Assembly: GCF_013205025.1 (NCBI RefSeq)
Contig: NZ_JABMLE010000002.1
Span: 1,317,670-1,381,669, forward strand
DNA length: 64,000 bases
Source: Rathayibacter sp. VKM Ac-2857
GTDB lineage: Bacteria; Actinomycetota; Actinomycetes; Actinomycetales; Microbacteriaceae
Direction: 5' to 3'
The notes under the pieces are model-generated. The model did no database searches, had not been told where the DNA came from, and saw only the letters and a program-made list of their open reading frames with translations. Positions 62,156-64,000 of the stretch are shown one piece after another (positions within the stretch are counted from its first letter, which is position 1; each line of letters opens with the position of its first letter). The translations under genes and the position numbers were made by a program.

Positions 62156-63360
62156 TCCCCGGCCTGCACGACGACCTGGTGCGCCTGCGCCGCCGGCTGC
62201 ACGCCGACCCCGAGCTCGGCCTCGCCCTCCCGCGCACCCAGGCGCTGCTGCTCGAGGAGCTGGCCCCGCTCGGCCTCGAGATCACGACCGGCCGCGGCCT
62301 CGGCTCGATCACTGCCGTCCTCCGCGGCGGCCGCCCCGGACCGGTCGTGCTGCTGCGCGCCTATATGGACGCGCTCCCCGTCGTCGAGGCGACCGGCCTG
62401 CCCTTCGCCGCGACCAACGGCGCGATGCACGCCTGCGGCCACGACCTGCACATGGCCGGTCTGATCGGCGCCGCCCGCCTGCTCGCCGCCCGGCGCGACG
62501 AGCTCGCCGGCACCGTCGTGCTGATGCTCCAGCCCGGCGAGGAGGGCTTCGCCGGCGGCCGCCTGATGATCGAGGAGGGCGTGCTCGACGCCGCGGGCGA
62601 GCGCCCGGTCGCCGCCTTCGCGATGCACGTCGACTGCTCCACCGACTCCGGCCTCTTCGTCACCCGCACCGGCCCGATGATGGCGAGCGCCAGCGGCATG
62701 CGGATCACCGTGACCGGCACCGGCGGGCACGCCGCGTTCCCGCACCTCGCCGTCGACCCGATCCCCGCGGCGGCCGCCCTGGTGCAGGCCCTGCAGACCT
62801 TCGTCGCCCGCCGCGTCCCGGCGACCGACCCCGCCGTCGTCTCGGTCGTCAGCATCGTCAGCGACTCGACCGCGCCCAACGTCCTGGCCGCGCGGGTCGA
62901 GCTGATGCTCAACATCCGCACGCTCTCCCGCGACACCTTCGCCCTCGTCCGCTCCTCGCTCGGCGAGCTCGCCGCCGGCATCGCTGCGGCGCACGGCTGC
63001 GGTGTCGAGACCGAGTTCATCGACTCCTACCCCGTCACCCACAACGACCCGGAGGAGACCGAGCGCGTGATCGCCGCGCTCACCGCCCGGCACGGCGCCG
63101 ACCGCGTGCTCCGTCTCCCCGCGCCGTCGATGGCGTCGGAGGACTTCGCCTACGTCCTCGACGAGATCCCCGGCACGCTGCTCTTCCTCGGCACCCGGCC
63201 GCCCGGTGTGCCGGCGGAGGGCGCCCCCTCGATGCACTCGGAGTCGGCCGTCTTCGACGACGCCCTGCTCGGCCTCCACGCCGAGACGCTCGCGCAGCTG
63301 GCGCTCGACCGGCTGGCGGTCGGCGCGGGCGCATCTGTTGCCGCCGGGGCGCTCGCGTGA
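62152..63360 (+). CDS. M20-family amidohydrolase/peptidase (M20D-like)
   Basis: 402 residues. Two-domain metal enzyme: ACGHDLHMAG carries the Cys and His ligands, QPGEEGFAGG the Glu pair, FAMHVD the next His, and SMHSES near the end the last His. The usual RADMDALP motif reads RAYMDALP, an unusual change beside the active site. Family members cleave N-acyl amino acids, hippurate or carbamoyl amino acids. GTG start overlapping the PaiB-like stop. Also overlaps the next gene. Confidence 0.9.
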   Translation: MIPGLHDDLVRLRRRLHADPELGLALPRTQALLLEELAPLGLEITTGRGLGSITAVLRGGRPGPVVLLRAYMDALPVVEATGLPFAATNGAMHACGHDLHMAGLIGAARLLAARRDELAGTVVLMLQPGEEGFAGGRLMIEEGVLDAAGERPVAAFAMHVDCSTDSGLFVTRTGPMMASASGMRITVTGTGGHAAFPHLAVDPIPAAAALVQALQTFVARRVPATDPAVVSVVSIVSDSTAPNVLAARVELMLNIRTLSRDTFALVRSSLGELAAGIAAAHGCGVETEFIDSYPVTHNDPEETERVIAALTARHGADRVLRLPAPSMASEDFAYVLDEIPGTLLFLGTRPPGVPAEGAPSMHSESAVFDDALLGLHAETLAQLALDRLAVGAGASVAAGALA

Positions 63361-63977
63361 CCCGCTACCGCGCCCTCTCCCCCGACGCACTGCGGGCCGT
63401 CCTCGGCGAGCCCGAGCAGCCCGCCCGCGACAAGATCATGGACCGGCTCGACCGCAGCTGCCGCGTCTTCCTGGCGCACTCGCCGTTCGCCTGCCTCTCC
63501 ACCAGCGACGCCGCCGGACGCTGCGACAGCTCGCCGCGCGGTGACCGCCCCGGCTTCGTCCGCGCCCTCGACGACCGCACCGTGGTGATCCCCGACCGCC
63601 TCGGCAACCGCCTCGGCGACTCCTTCACCAACATCCTCGAGAACGGCCACGTCGGCCTCGTCTGCTTCGTGCCCGGCATGACCGAGACGCTCCGGATCAA
63701 CGGCTCGGCGTACGTCACCGACGACCCGGAGCTGCTCGCGATGCTCGAGCAGGACCACGTCGTCCCGGACCTCGCCACCGTCGTCGAGATCGAGCAGGTC
63801 TACCTGCACTGCGGCCGCGCCCTGCTGCGCTCGCGGCTCTGGGACCCGGAGATGCAGGACCTCGCCGAGGAGGTGCCGAGCGCCGGCACGATGTGGGCCG
63901 AGGCCTCCGGGCTGAGCGCCGAGGTCGCGCGCGCGATCGACGACGCCTCGGACCTCGGCTACCGGACGCTGTACTGA
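63357..63977 (+). CDS. FMN-dependent PPOX-type flavoprotein (MSMEG_1061-like)
   Basis: 206 residues, complete. The pyridoxamine-oxidase-like split barrel shows FLAHSPFACLSTSD, the diagnostic SSPRGDRPGFVRALDD, VIPDRLGNRLGDSFTNILEN and LVCFVPGMTETLRINGSAYV, all matching the MSMEG_1061 subgroup. It binds FMN and perhaps reduces a small molecule; exact role unknown. GTG overlapping the M20 gene stop. Last visible gene of the operon, 23 bp before the window end. Confidence 0.9.
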   Translation: MTRYRALSPDALRAVLGEPEQPARDKIMDRLDRSCRVFLAHSPFACLSTSDAAGRCDSSPRGDRPGFVRALDDRTVVIPDRLGNRLGDSFTNILENGHVGLVCFVPGMTETLRINGSAYVTDDPELLAMLEQDHVVPDLATVVEIEQVYLHCGRALLRSRLWDPEMQDLAEEVPSAGTMWAEASGLSAEVARAIDDASDLGYRTLY

Positions 63978-64000
63978 CGTGGCGGCGCACTGCCCGGTCG

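Overview
The window is 64 kb of very GC-rich, densely packed bacterial DNA with many GTG starts and ATGA or GTGA gene overlaps. Gene content and style (type III polyketide synthase, LigD, actinobacterial inositol genes, ImmA fragment, dispersed palindromes in the gaps) point to an actinobacterium, most likely a member of the Microbacteriaceae such as Rathayibacter or Curtobacterium. That is an inference from family resemblance. No rRNA, tRNA, CRISPR array, transposase or phage module was seen.

Layout. 1-4.9 kb: a GH36-like alpha-galactosidase cut by the window edge, a TIGR01777 epimerase-like protein, a NUDIX hydrolase and a membrane protein, with an array of three long hairpins at 3.8-4.06 kb. 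5.2-8.3 kb: a stress-type SDR, a two-gene operon of type III polyketide synthase and methyltransferase, and a small membrane protein. 8.9-13.9 kb: two small proteins, glutathione peroxidase, a three-domain LigD, and one gene of clearly lower GC with a membrane anchor and a cysteine-rich outer domain. 13.9-17.3 kb: an MFS exporter and an APC amino-acid permease, separated by a second hairpin family. 17.6-23.5 kb: a polar amino-acid ABC importer with an N-methyl amino acid oxidase and a cupin, divergent from a regulator that looks like two IclR proteins joined end to end.

23.8-41.6 kb is a carbohydrate region centred on inositol. On the minus strand are a sugar ABC importer, a tartrate/isopropylmalate-type dehydrogenase, a Gfo/Idh/MocA dehydrogenase and a sugar-porter MFS. 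On the plus strand are a LacI repressor, then three Gfo/Idh/MocA dehydrogenases, IolE, a second TIM-barrel isomerase, IolB, IolD and an aldehyde dehydrogenase. Twin LacI-type operators sit in front of the plus-strand genes. The kinase iolC, aldolase iolJ and a typical iolA are absent from the window. 41.7-47.5 kb: an MFS transporter, a PfkB sugar kinase and a two-subunit transketolase in one operon, divergent from two overlapping IclR genes.

47.6-49.5 kb is a breakpoint-like stretch: an ImmA/IrrE C-terminal fragment, an unknown small protein and three tandem copies of a ~128-bp palindrome that occurs six times in full in this window. 49.5-64 kb: a PucR regulator divergent from an eleven-gene operon with a DUF917 protein, a hydantoinase/oxoprolinase-type protein, a dipeptide ABC importer (one protein is a permease-ATPase fusion), an Amidohydro_3 hydrolase, an alpha/beta hydrolase, a PaiB-like protein, an M20 amidohydrolase and an FMN-binding PPOX protein. 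The set suggests uptake and stepwise hydrolysis of an amide or peptide-like compound, substrate unknown.
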